Origin: Oscillospiraceae bacterium
Lineage (GTDB): Bacteria > Bacillota > Clostridia > Oscillospirales > Ruminococcaceae
Direction: 5' to 3'
DNA: 11,526 nt
Assembly: GCA_003516865.1 (NCBI GenBank)
Contig: DPBR01000085.1
Location: 23,485-35,010, forward strand
Notes under the pieces: generated by a model
What the model saw: the letters and a program-made list of their open reading frames with translations, nothing else
Databases searched by the model: none
What the model was told of the DNA's origin: nothing
Made by a program: the position numbers and the translations under genes
Part shown: in pieces, positions 1 to 7,556 of the stretch
Position numbering within the stretch: position 1 is the stretch's first letter
Layout: every line of letters begins with the position of its first letter

Positions 1-147
1 CAATATGGCGAAAAAATATCAAGTGAGTGAATGAAAAAGGCGGAGCCGATAATTGTGCGGTGTTGCCATAATAAGACTGTCAATAAAGCCGCGCTTGCGC
101 CGACAGCCTTGGTTAAAACAAAATTATAGAATAAATATGGAGCGAAT
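1..147. other. Upstream intergenic region, no firm gene
   Basis: This stretch has no tRNA or recognisable riboswitch. All three + frames hit a stop by position 34, so an upstream gene could end here. The frame beginning at base 1 stops with TGA at 28-30. A 32-codon frame (ATG 31 to TAG 127-129) follows directly but has no good ribosome site and no recognised family. AT-rich sequence at 115-138, including TATAGA at 125-130, could be a -10 element, but there is no matching -35 at the right distance. I do not call a promoter. Confidence 0.4.
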
Positions 148-1011
148 ATGAGCAAAAATGGGAAAATAACGCTTATTGCGGCGGGAGCGGGCTTTGCGCT
201 TTGCCTTGCCGCGAGAATTGCGGTGATAGTGTTTTTCACGGATATGAAGTCGGGTTTCCTGTACAACGGAAACGAGCTTTGGTGCAATATTATGCTGTAC
301 GCGGGGCTTGCGGCGGCTGCCGCCGCGGCGTTTGCGCTTACGCGAAAAGAGCCGAAGGACGTAAATCCGAGCGAAAAAAGCTGCCTTGTAATCGGTTTCG
401 TGACGCTTTTGGCTGCGATTTGTGCGGGATACGAGGGGCTTGCGGAAACAAGCGCGCTCACGCCGTCCGTTTTCCTGATAATAATGGATTTCGCTTGGGC
501 TGTTTATATGGCGGTTTTGGCGTTTGTGGTTCTGTATAATAAATGTATTACGCCGGTTCTGGGTTTTTGCTATTCGATAATCGGCGTATACTGCGTTGGC
601 AGAGGAATATACTCGTTTATGAACAGAATGGTGATAACGGCGGTGCCGGAATACCTCGCGGAGGTGCTTGGAATGGTGCTTTGCGCGTGTTATTTTGCGA
701 TGTTCGCGAAGCAGTTCTCGCACAACGAGGAGAAGTTCACGAAACCCGCGCTCTGCTTTTTCGGCGTGGGAGCGGGCGTTCTGACGATTTCGGGAGCGCT
801 CGGAATAATGCTTGCGAAGCTGTTTGCACCCGCCGAAATCGCTGAAAGAATAACCGCGTCCTCAAAATACGCGGAATTGTATTATCAGAACAATCAGGGC
901 AGATTTGGCTATATAATGACGTTCGCACCGTATGTGAACATTGCGCTGGGATTGCTTGCGGCAGTGGGAGTTGTTGTGTCGCTGAAAAGCGCGAAATCGG
1001 ATAAACAGTAA
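148..1011 (+). CDS. Hypothetical polytopic membrane protein (287 aa)
   Basis: I do not recognise a family. The protein is very hydrophobic, with about eight likely membrane segments at roughly residues 7-30, 47-66, 78-97, 104-130, 132-156, 165-187, 200-226 and 259-280. Loops are short, and the longest soluble stretch is around residues 227-257. The last residues are Lys-rich, which fits a cytoplasmic C-terminus. The ATG at 148 has GGAG at 139-142 with 5 nt spacing, so the start is well supported. It lies 11 nt before a lipoprotein gene and is co-directional with a two-component system, so a role in envelope sensing or transport is possible. That is inference from position only. No transporter or enzyme motif is visible. 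Confidence 0.8.
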   Translation: MSKNGKITLIAAGAGFALCLAARIAVIVFFTDMKSGFLYNGNELWCNIMLYAGLAAAAAAAFALTRKEPKDVNPSEKSCLVIGFVTLLAAICAGYEGLAETSALTPSVFLIIMDFAWAVYMAVLAFVVLYNKCITPVLGFCYSIIGVYCVGRGIYSFMNRMVITAVPEYLAEVLGMVLCACYFAMFAKQFSHNEEKFTKPALCFFGVGAGVLTISGALGIMLAKLFAPAEIAERITASSKYAELYYQNNQGRFGYIMTFAPYVNIALGLLAAVGVVVSLKSAKSDKQ

Positions 1012-1022
1012 TCGAGGTTGCC

Positions 1023-2360
1023 GTGAAAAGAAAAATAGCTGCGCTTGCGGCGCTGAGCCTTATTTTATGCGGGTGCAGCGCAGGCGTTTCCGTTGAGAAT
1101 ATGCTGACTCCGCCACGGCTTCTTGCGGAGCAGAACGAGATTTACGACGAGCTGATAAAGAGCGTCGGACAGAACGTAAAGCTGAAATATCCCCGAAGCG
1201 GCGATTATCGCTCGGCGTTCGTGATGTATGACATCGACGACGAGGAGGGCGATGAAGCGCTTGTATTTTACGAGGGCAAGAATGTCGCCGCGGGAGAAAG
1301 CGCGCTGAGGCTGAAATTTCTCGATAAAAACGACGGGAAATGGGAGGCTGTATACGATTTGGCGTGCGCGGGAAGCGAAGTTGAGAGCGTCAGCTTCACG
1401 CGTCTTGGAACGGGCGGCGCGGTTGACATAATCATACGCTACACGCTGTTAAATCAGTCGGAAAAGTCGTTTTCCGTGATAAGATACGCGGATAAAGTGC
1501 CGAAAACGCTTTATTCGTCGGCGTATTCGAGCCTTGAGGTGTTTGATATAAACGGCGATGGAATGGACGAGCTTGTGACGGTGACGTCTGACAAGACGCT
1601 CGGCACATCGACCGCGATGATGTTCACAAACGGTGAAAACGGCTTTGAGAAGCTGTCCGAAACGGCTATGCACAGCGGTTCGGCGGATTATCTGCGCGTT
1701 ACAAAGGGAAGCCTGAACGAAAACACGCAGGCGCTGTTCTTTGATTATTCGAGGGGCGGCGGTCAGTCGGGAACGGACGTGCTTTATTGCTACGGAAACA
1801 GGCTTTTCTGTCCCGACAGCGTTGGCGCGAACCCGCAAAGCGGCATTATATCACGGCTTGTGAACGACTATATGTCAGAGATATACTGCTATGATATCGA
1901 TTCCGACGGGCTGATTGAGATACCGTCTACAACGCCGCTTCCGGGATACGAGGTGCTAACGCTTCCGGAGCAGCTTTGCGCGGTTGTGTGGTACACGGTT
2001 TCGGACGACAATTTTTCCGCGAAATATTACAGTTATTTTTCGGGGAAATATCGTTTTGCGCTGATGTTTCCGAGCCGCTGGCAGGGGGTTGTAACAGCGG
2101 TTGCGGATTTTGCGAACAATGAGATTGTGTTCGTGTCCTATGACGAGCAAAGGGGACTTGCGGTTGACAAAACAACCGAGCTTATGAGGATACGGGCGGT
2201 TGACAAGGACGACGAAGCGGCGCTCGCGGACGCGAAAAAAATGAGTTTTCTCGGAGAAACCGAGGAAACGTATTATTGTTACAGCGTCACGAGGGGATAT
2301 CTTACGGGGCGGCTTGCGCTTACGGAAAGCGAGCTTCTGAACAATTTCTTTATACTTTAA
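1023..2360 (+). CDS. Predicted lipoprotein with Asp-rich VCBS/FG-GAP-like repeats (445 aa)
   Basis: The N-terminus (MKRK, a hydrophobic stretch at residues 5-15, then LCGC with the acceptor Cys18) is a lipoprotein signal peptide, so the mature protein should be anchored to the outer face of the membrane. Three Asp-rich motifs, DIDDEEGDE (70-78), DINGDGMDE (175-183) and DIDSDGLIE (291-299), resemble the calcium-loop DxDxDG/xDE pattern of VCBS/FG-GAP beta-propeller blades. Each of the first two is followed by a short beta-like run. The start is GTG at 1023, with GAGG at 1014-1017 and 5 nt spacing. It is 11 nt after the membrane protein gene and 36 nt before the response regulator. It could be an extracellular ligand-binding or accessory component of the adjacent sensor system. 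That role is inference. The lipoprotein call is strong and the beta-propeller call is moderate. Confidence 0.83.
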   Translation: MKRKIAALAALSLILCGCSAGVSVENMLTPPRLLAEQNEIYDELIKSVGQNVKLKYPRSGDYRSAFVMYDIDDEEGDEALVFYEGKNVAAGESALRLKFLDKNDGKWEAVYDLACAGSEVESVSFTRLGTGGAVDIIIRYTLLNQSEKSFSVIRYADKVPKTLYSSAYSSLEVFDINGDGMDELVTVTSDKTLGTSTAMMFTNGENGFEKLSETAMHSGSADYLRVTKGSLNENTQALFFDYSRGGGQSGTDVLYCYGNRLFCPDSVGANPQSGIISRLVNDYMSEIYCYDIDSDGLIEIPSTTPLPGYEVLTLPEQLCAVVWYTVSDDNFSAKYYSYFSGKYRFALMFPSRWQGVVTAVADFANNEIVFVSYDEQRGLAVDKTTELMRIRAVDKDDEAALADAKKMSFLGETEETYYCYSVTRGYLTGRLALTESELLNNFFIL

Positions 2361-2383
2361 CGTAAAAAAGTGCTGAAAACGGG

Positions 2384-2390
2384 GAAAGGA
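2384..2390 (+). promoter_or_regulatory. Ribosome binding site fixing the response regulator start
   Basis: The purine run GAAAGGA ends 6 nt before the ATG at 2397. It favours 2397 over the in-frame GTG at 2370, which would add nine residues outside the receiver fold and has no ribosome site. Confidence 0.7.
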
Positions 2391-2396
2391 AAGCCT

Positions 2397-3095
2397 ATGA
2401 AACGGATTTTGGTTTGCGAGGACGAGGACTCAATCCGCGATTTCGTTGTGATAAATCTCCGAAGAGCGGGATATGACGTTGTGGACGTTGCGTCGGGAGA
2501 GGACGCCGTTGAGGTGTATAAGACGCAGAACGGCAATTTTGACGTGGCGCTGCTTGATATAATGATGCCGGGAATGGACGGATTTGCGCTGTGCCGCTGG
2601 ATACGGGAGCAGAGCGCGGAAATCGGGATAATAATGCTGTCGGCGAAAAGTCAGGAGATGGACAAGATAAATTGTCTTATGACGGGCGCGGACGATTATG
2701 TGACGAAGCCGTTTTCGCCGTCGGAGCTTGTCGCGAGGATAGACGCGATATACCGCCGAGTTTCGCAGAGCAAAGCGCCGAAAGAGGAGTCCAAGATAAT
2801 AAAGGCGGGACCGTTTATGGTGGACGGCGAGAGCCGAACCGTGCGAAAAAACGGCGAGCTGATTGAGCTTACGCAGGTTGAGTTTCATATGCTTGAGTAT
2901 CTTCTGAAGCACAAGAACACGGCGCTTGACAGAAAGTCGATTTTGCGTCATATCTGGGGCGATTCCTACGTCGGCGAGGACAAGGTGATTGACGTGAATA
3001 TGCGCAGACTGCGAATGAAGATAGAGGACGACCCGTCGTCGCCGAAATACATTCAGACCGTTTGGGGATTTGGGTACAAGTGGAAAGATGATTAA
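2397..3095 (+). CDS. Two-component response regulator, OmpR/PhoB family
   Basis: This is a 232-residue DNA-binding response regulator. The N-terminal receiver domain (about 1-120) shows the acidic pocket E8-D9, the phosphoacceptor D54 in LLDIMMPGMDG, S82 in LSAK and the conserved K104 in TKPF. The C-terminal winged helix (about 135-230) has the LTQVEFHMLEYLL helix, the recognition-helix region DVNMRRLRMKIE and the terminal hairpin VWGFGYKW, all typical of the OmpR/PhoB group. Length is normal for the family. It is cytoplasmic and should be phosphorylated by the histidine kinase encoded next, whose start overlaps this gene's stop by 8 nt. Target genes cannot be read from the sequence. Autoregulation of the locus is plausible but not shown. 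Confidence 0.96.
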   Translation: MKRILVCEDEDSIRDFVVINLRRAGYDVVDVASGEDAVEVYKTQNGNFDVALLDIMMPGMDGFALCRWIREQSAEIGIIMLSAKSQEMDKINCLMTGADDYVTKPFSPSELVARIDAIYRRVSQSKAPKEESKIIKAGPFMVDGESRTVRKNGELIELTQVEFHMLEYLLKHKNTALDRKSILRHIWGDSYVGEDKVIDVNMRRLRMKIEDDPSSPKYIQTVWGFGYKWKDD

Positions 3096-4536
3096 GCGTT
3101 CTTTTCTGAAAAAAAAGGCGGGAAAAACCGGAAAATACGGCAGACATTCAATAGCGACGCGCTGGATGGTGAACACGCTTCTGGTGGTTTCGATAATGCT
3201 GATTGTGGCGAACGTCTGCGTGTATTATTTCACGCGGCAGTATTATTACGGTTCGGCGGAAAGCTATGTGGTGTCCGAGGCGAACGCCGCGCAGATGGTT
3301 TTGACAAGGCTTTACGAGGATATGGCGGTAAACTATTCCTCGGAGGTTCGGGAAATGATAGTAAATTTCGATAAGAAGGACCGAATGGAGCTTATGTCGA
3401 TAAACAAAAACGGCGAAGTTTCGCTGTCGTCGAGCGGTTTTTCGCCCGACAAGACGTACTATATGCCGGATTACGAGGCGGCTCTGCAAAGCGACGACAA
3501 GACGGGGATTTTTCTCGGCTACGACAACGGCGAGAACATACTCGCGGTGACGAAGATAATCGAAAAGCCGAGCAGCAATTACCGCGCGCTGCGGTTTGTT
3601 GCGTCGCTTTCGATGATAGACAGACAGCTTGCGGGAATAATGTTCGCGTGCGTTATGATAAGCGTTTTCGTGATACTCGCGGTTGTGATGACGGGACTTT
3701 ATTTTGTGAAATCAATCTGCGTGCCGCTTGTGCAGATAAGCTCGACTGCGAAAAAGCTTGCTACGGGGGACTTTTCGGAGAGAATACCGATAACCTCGAA
3801 CGATGAAATCGGTCAGCTTTCGCGGGCGTTCAACGATATGGCGAACGAGCTTGAAAACTCGGAGCAGATAAAGAACGACTTCATTTCAAGCGTATCGCAC
3901 GAGCTGAGAACGCCGCTTACCGCGATAAAAGGCTGGGCGGAAACGCTGGGCGGCGGTTATGAGGAAGAAACGTTCGCGAAGGGAATGAAGGTAATAAACG
4001 GCGAAACGAACCGTTTGGAGCAGATGGTCGAGGAGCTTCTTGATTTCTCGCGGATACAGAGCGGGCGGTTTTCGCTGCATATGCAGACAATAGACGTAAT
4101 CGCGGAGCTTGAGGACGCGCTTTTGCTGTTCACGGAGCGCGCGAAAAAGGAGAATATAACGCTCACTTACAACGAGCCGCAGTTTATGTGCGCGGTGGTG
4201 GGCGATAAAAGCCGTCTGCGGCAGGTTTTTATAAACGTGATAGACAACGCGTTTAAGTACACGGAGGCGGGGAATATCGACGTTTTCGCGAAAAAGAACG
4301 AGAGTTCCGTGGTGATTACGGTAGCGGACACGGGCTGCGGAATAGCGTCCGAGGACTTGCCGAAGGTGAAGCAGAAGTTTTACAAGGCGAACAGGACGAA
4401 GCGCGGTTCGGGAATAGGGCTTGCGGTGGCTGACGAAATAATTGAGATGCACGGCGGAACGCTTGAGATTGAGAGTACGCTCGGCGCGGGAACAACGGTG
4501 ACGATTGCGCTGCCGCTTGCGGTTAAGGAAGAGTGA
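3088..4536 (+). CDS. Sensor histidine kinase (HAMP-HisKA-HATPase)
   Basis: This 482-residue membrane sensor kinase is the partner of the preceding response regulator. It has a basic N-terminus, a first membrane segment at about 29-49, an extracytoplasmic sensor of about 130 residues (50-180), a second membrane segment at about 183-207 and a HAMP linker (about 208-260). The HisKA H-box SVSHELRTP contains phosphoacceptor His271. The HATPase domain has an N-box around NVIDNAFKYT (383-392), a G1 box DTGCGI (414-419) and a G2 box GSGIGLAV (440-447). No PAS domain is evident. The ATG at 3088 overlaps the upstream stop by 8 nt and has only a poor ribosome site, so translation is probably coupled. 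A TTG at 3070 is a less likely start. The sensed signal is unknown. Confidence 0.95.
   Translation: MIKRSFLKKKAGKTGKYGRHSIATRWMVNTLLVVSIMLIVANVCVYYFTRQYYYGSAESYVVSEANAAQMVLTRLYEDMAVNYSSEVREMIVNFDKKDRMELMSINKNGEVSLSSSGFSPDKTYYMPDYEAALQSDDKTGIFLGYDNGENILAVTKIIEKPSSNYRALRFVASLSMIDRQLAGIMFACVMISVFVILAVVMTGLYFVKSICVPLVQISSTAKKLATGDFSERIPITSNDEIGQLSRAFNDMANELENSEQIKNDFISSVSHELRTPLTAIKGWAETLGGGYEEETFAKGMKVINGETNRLEQMVEELLDFSRIQSGRFSLHMQTIDVIAELEDALLLFTERAKKENITLTYNEPQFMCAVVGDKSRLRQVFINVIDNAFKYTEAGNIDVFAKKNESSVVITVADTGCGIASEDLPKVKQKFYKANRTKRGSGIGLAVADEIIEMHGGTLEIESTLGAGTTVTIALPLAVKEE
4525..4531 (+). promoter_or_regulatory. Ribosome binding site fixing the DUF1385 gene start
   Basis: AAGGAAG lies inside the 3' end of the kinase gene and ends 6 nt before the ATG at 4538. 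It supports that start over an in-frame one at 4505, which would add a basic, non-conserved N-terminal extension. Confidence 0.65.
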
Positions 4537-4537
4537 A

Positions 4538-5527
4538 ATGGGAAAAAAGCAGAAGAACAGCGATAAAAAGACGAAAATCGGCGGACAGGCACTGATTGAG
4601 GGAATAATGATGAAAGGCGTTTCGGTGGGCGCGATGGCTGTCCGCAAAAAGGACGGGACGATTTACACCGAGGAATGGGAGCTTTCCGAGAAAAAATGGT
4701 ACAACAAAGCGCCGTTTGTGCGCGGCTGCGTGAATTTCGTGCAGCAGCTCCGCGAGGGTTGGGCGTGTATGAACAAATCGTCCGAGATAAGCGGCGCGTT
4801 CGATGACGATTCCGACCAGACAAAGTTTGACAAGTGGCTTGAAAAGCATTTCGGCGAAAAAGGCTTTACGGTGATATCGGGGATAATATCGTTTCTGATG
4901 ATAGCGGCGATGCTCGCGGTATTTCTGTTTGTGCCGTCTTATTTGTTCAAGCTGATTGAGGGCGCTGTCGGCGAAGGGACGGACATTTCGATGTGGAAAT
5001 CGGCGTTCGAGGGCGTTCTGAAGCTGATTTTGTTCGTGATATATATGGCGATTGTGGCGCAGATGAAGAGCATAAAGCGCACCTACGAATATCACGGCGC
5101 GGAGCATAAAACGATAGCGTGCTATGAGGCGGGAAAAGAGCTTACGGTTGAGAATATCAGACCGATGAGGCGTTTTCACCCGCGCTGCGGAACGAGTTTT
5201 ATCATAATCACGCTGCTTGTGAGTATTCTGGTATATTCGCTTGTGCCGCTTGAACCGGGCGATTGGCTCGGAATTGAGAACAAAGTGCTTTCGGCGCTGC
5301 TTCGCGTGCTGATAAAGCTGCCGCTGCTGCCTTTTGTCGTGGGAATTTCATATGAGATAATAAGGCTTGCGGGCAGATACACGAATATCTTGACGAAGAT
5401 AATATCAGCTCCGGGACTTTGGATGCAGCGTCTTACGACAAGAGAACCCGACGACAGCCAGATTGAAGTCGCGATTGCGGCTGTTCTGCCGTGTCTGCCG
5501 AAAGAAGGCGAGGACGACAACTGGTGA
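4538..5527 (+). CDS. yqhQ: DUF1385 family membrane protein (YqhQ-like)
   Basis: This 329-residue protein matches the DUF1385/YqhQ family by its signature stretches: GGQALIEGIMMKG near the N-terminus (15-27), YEYHGAEHKTI (182-192) and RFHPRCGTSF (212-221). The His, Glu and Cys residues in these blocks look conserved enough to be functional. Likely membrane segments are at about 112-137, 159-177, 219-238 and 259-275. The biochemical role of the family is not established. Members are commonly found beside prmC in Firmicutes, as here, where the stop overlaps the prmC start by 4 nt. It begins 1 nt after the kinase stop, so it may be co-transcribed with the signalling genes. The family call is firm. 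The symbol follows the Bacillus homologue and implies no function. Confidence 0.9.
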   Translation: MGKKQKNSDKKTKIGGQALIEGIMMKGVSVGAMAVRKKDGTIYTEEWELSEKKWYNKAPFVRGCVNFVQQLREGWACMNKSSEISGAFDDDSDQTKFDKWLEKHFGEKGFTVISGIISFLMIAAMLAVFLFVPSYLFKLIEGAVGEGTDISMWKSAFEGVLKLILFVIYMAIVAQMKSIKRTYEYHGAEHKTIACYEAGKELTVENIRPMRRFHPRCGTSFIIITLLVSILVYSLVPLEPGDWLGIENKVLSALLRVLIKLPLLPFVVGISYEIIRLAGRYTNILTKIISAPGLWMQRLTTREPDDSQIEVAIAAVLPCLPKEGEDDNW

Positions 5528-6390
5528 GCGTGAAAAGCGAGGGAAATTTGGAGCTGAGGGAGCTTCTGAGCAGGGTTTTGTGCGGGCTTGCGGACAGCGG
5601 GATTGAGAACGCGGGCTTTGAGGCGCGTCAGATACTCGAAAAAGCGGGGATATCGGCGCTGAAAATCCTTTCCGAGCCGCGCGCGCAGATTTCTGCGGAA
5701 ATAGCTGAAAAAGCCTGCAAAATGGCGGAAAAACGCGTTTCGGGATACCCGCTTCAGTACATTCTCGGCGAATGGGAGTTTTTCGGGCTTCCGTTTCGGG
5801 TAGGCGAGGGCGTGCTTATACCTCGGCAGGACACGGAAACGCTGGTTGAGGTCGCGGGCGAATTTCTGAAAAATCTTCCCGTAAACGAGCGGAAAACGCT
5901 TGATTTATGCGCGGGAAGCGGCTGTATCGGGATAACGCTCGCGAAGCAGTTCGGCGCCGACGTAACGCTAGTCGAGAAGTCGCAGGAAGCTTTTGCGTAT
6001 CTTGAGGAGAATATCGCGCTGAATGATGCGAAAGCGCAGTGCAAAGCGGTTATCGGCGATTGCCTTGAAGCGGGGGAAATCGGCGGCGAGTACAATGTGA
6101 TTGTGTCGAATCCGCCGTACCTCACCGAAAACGATATGAAAAATCTGATGAAAGAGGTAACGTTCGAGCCTAAAACGGCTTTGTACGGCGGCGCGGACGG
6201 GTTGGATTTTTACCGCGCGCTGCTTTCGGAATATCCGAAAAAGCTTGCGAAAAACGGGCTTTTTGCTGTTGAAATCGGAATGGGCGAGGAAAAAGCGGTA
6301 GGTGAAATGTTCCGCGAAAACGGCATTGAACCGCAGTTTGAACAGGATTTATGCGGGATAATCCGCGTAGTTTACGGCGTTAAATATTGA
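5524..6390 (+). CDS. prmC: Peptide chain release factor N5-glutamine methyltransferase
   Basis: PrmC methylates the Gln of the GGQ motif in release factors RF1 and RF2, using S-adenosylmethionine, and so improves translation termination. The 288-residue length is usual. The N-terminal helical substrate-recognition domain covers about 1-75. The linker has GEWEFFG (82-88) and LIPRQDTE (98-105). The Rossmann methyltransferase fold has the SAM loop [10 protein letters not shown] (127-136) and the catalytic NPPY (196-199), which positions the Gln amide. The start is taken as GTG 5524, giving a 4-nt GTGA overlap with the upstream stop, with AGG at 5511-5513 as a modest ribosome site. GTG 5530 is an alternative. 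The usual neighbour prfA does not follow; recA does. Confidence 0.95.
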   Translation: MSVKSEGNLELRELLSRVLCGLADSGIENAGFEARQILEKAGISALKILSEPRAQISAEIAEKACKMAEKRVSGYPLQYILGEWEFFGLPFRVGEGVLIPRQDTETLVEVAGEFLKNLPVNERKTLDLCAGSGCIGITLAKQFGADVTLVEKSQEAFAYLEENIALNDAKAQCKAVIGDCLEAGEIGGEYNVIVSNPPYLTENDMKNLMKEVTFEPKTALYGGADGLDFYRALLSEYPKKLAKNGLFAVEIGMGEEKAVGEMFRENGIEPQFEQDLCGIIRVVYGVKY

Positions 6391-6401
6391 AATTAATATA
6401 C

Positions 6402-6406
6402 GGAGG
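6402..6406 (+). promoter_or_regulatory. Strong ribosome binding site of recA
   Basis: GGAGG stands 7 nt before the ATG at 6414. It is the best ribosome site in the window, as expected for an abundant protein. It rules out a TTG at 6387 that overlaps the prmC stop. Confidence 0.85.
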
Positions 6407-6413
6407 AAATAAT

Positions 6414-7556
6414 ATGGCGATGGATAAGAAAAAAGCGGGAAAATCAACCGAAAAGGTTGAAAAAGCCGTTGACGCAGAGGACAGAAAGCGTGCGATTGAA
6501 ATTGCGATGCAGCAGATAGACAAGCAGTTCGGCGAAGGCACGATTATGTTTATGGGCGAGAACAAGCATATGGACCTTGAGCATATTTCGACAGGCTCGC
6601 TGATGCTTGACCTTGCGCTTGGAATAGGCGGACTGCCGAAAGGGCGAATTATCGAGGTTTACGGCGCGGAGAGTTCGGGTAAGACGACGCTTTGTCTGCA
6701 CGCGGTTGCGGAAGCGCAGAAAGCGGGCGGAATGGCGGCTTTTATCGACGTGGAACACGCTCTCGACCCTGTTTACGCGCGCGCGCTCGGCGTTGACGTG
6801 GACAATCTTCTCGTATCCCAGCCCGACACGGGCGAGCAGGCGCTTGAAATCATCGAAACGCTGGTTCGTTCGGGCGCGATTGATATTGTGGTACTCGACT
6901 CGGTAGCCGCAATGGCGACAAAAGCCGAGATTGACGGTGAAATGGGCGACGCACACGTCGGCGTTCAGGCGCGTTTGATGTCGCAGGCGATGAGAAAGCT
7001 TACCGCGATTATCGGCAAAACAAACTGCGTTGCTATTTTCATCAACCAGATACGCGAGAAAATCGGCGTTCTTTACGGCAACCCCGAAACCACTCCGGGC
7101 GGCCGCGCGCTGAAATTCTACGCTTCCGTGAGAATTGACGTGAGAAAGGGCGAACCGCTGAAAAACGGCTCTGAAATCATCGGAAGCCGCGTTAAGTGCA
7201 AGGTTGTGAAGAACAAGGTTGCGCCTCCTTTCAAGACCGCTGAATTTGATATGGTATTCGGCGAGGGAATCTCGAAAATCGGCGAAATTATCGACTGCGC
7301 GGTCGAGTTCAATATCATCAAAAAGAGCGGTTCGTGGTTCTCGTACGATGATATGAAGATAGGTCAGGGCAAGGATAAGGTTAAGGATTTCCTCAAAGAA
7401 AATCCTCAGATATGTGAAGAAATCGAGAAAAAAGTCCGCGCTGAATTTGACAAAATCGCAAGCGGCGAGGAAGAAGCTCCCGTTGAGCTGAAAAAGTCTG
7501 CCGACGAGAAAACGGACGATGATTTTTCCGAGTTTGACACGGACGGCGCTGAATAA
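6414..7556 (+). CDS. recA: Recombinase RecA
   Basis: RecA forms ATP-dependent filaments on single-stranded DNA, drives strand exchange in homologous recombination and triggers LexA self-cleavage in the SOS response. The 380 residues contain Walker [10 protein letters not shown] (84-92), the catalytic Glu114 in [18 protein letters not shown] (136-145), Walker B VVLDSVAA (159-166), and the C-terminal part of the core with INQIREKIG and [17 protein letters not shown] (222-238), covering loop L2. The acidic C-terminal tail is as expected. Compared with Escherichia coli RecA, the N-terminus has a charged Lys/Glu-rich extension of roughly 15-20 residues, and Walker A carries Ala where Pro is more usual. 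It starts 23 nt after prmC and shares one base with recX. Confidence 0.98.
   Translation: MAMDKKKAGKSTEKVEKAVDAEDRKRAIEIAMQQIDKQFGEGTIMFMGENKHMDLEHISTGSLMLDLALGIGGLPKGRIIEVYGAESSGKTTLCLHAVAEAQKAGGMAAFIDVEHALDPVYARALGVDVDNLLVSQPDTGEQALEIIETLVRSGAIDIVVLDSVAAMATKAEIDGEMGDAHVGVQARLMSQAMRKLTAIIGKTNCVAIFINQIREKIGVLYGNPETTPGGRALKFYASVRIDVRKGEPLKNGSEIIGSRVKCKVVKNKVAPPFKTAEFDMVFGEGISKIGEIIDCAVEFNIIKKSGSWFSYDDMKIGQGKDKVKDFLKENPQICEEIEKKVRAEFDKIASGEEEAPVELKKSADEKTDDDFSEFDTDGAE

Noticed and set aside
87..111. GC-rich segment with GCGC-TT-GCGC as an upstream terminator
   Set aside because: The self-complementary part is only four pairs with a two-base loop and no T-run follows, so it is not a credible terminator.
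301..330. GCG/GCC-rich run as a repeat
   Set aside because: It encodes a poly-Ala membrane helix and shows no repeat unit beyond the codon bias.
2430..3176. Open - strand frame of 248 codons opposite the response regulator
   Set aside because: It is a shadow of a strongly supported coding gene, with no ribosome site and a composition rich in Arg and His.
6371..6399. TTTACG/TAATAT pair as a recA promoter
   Set aside because: Spacing is 17 nt but both hexamers are weak (4 of 6 each), and transcription would start on top of the ribosome site, so it is unlikely to serve recA.
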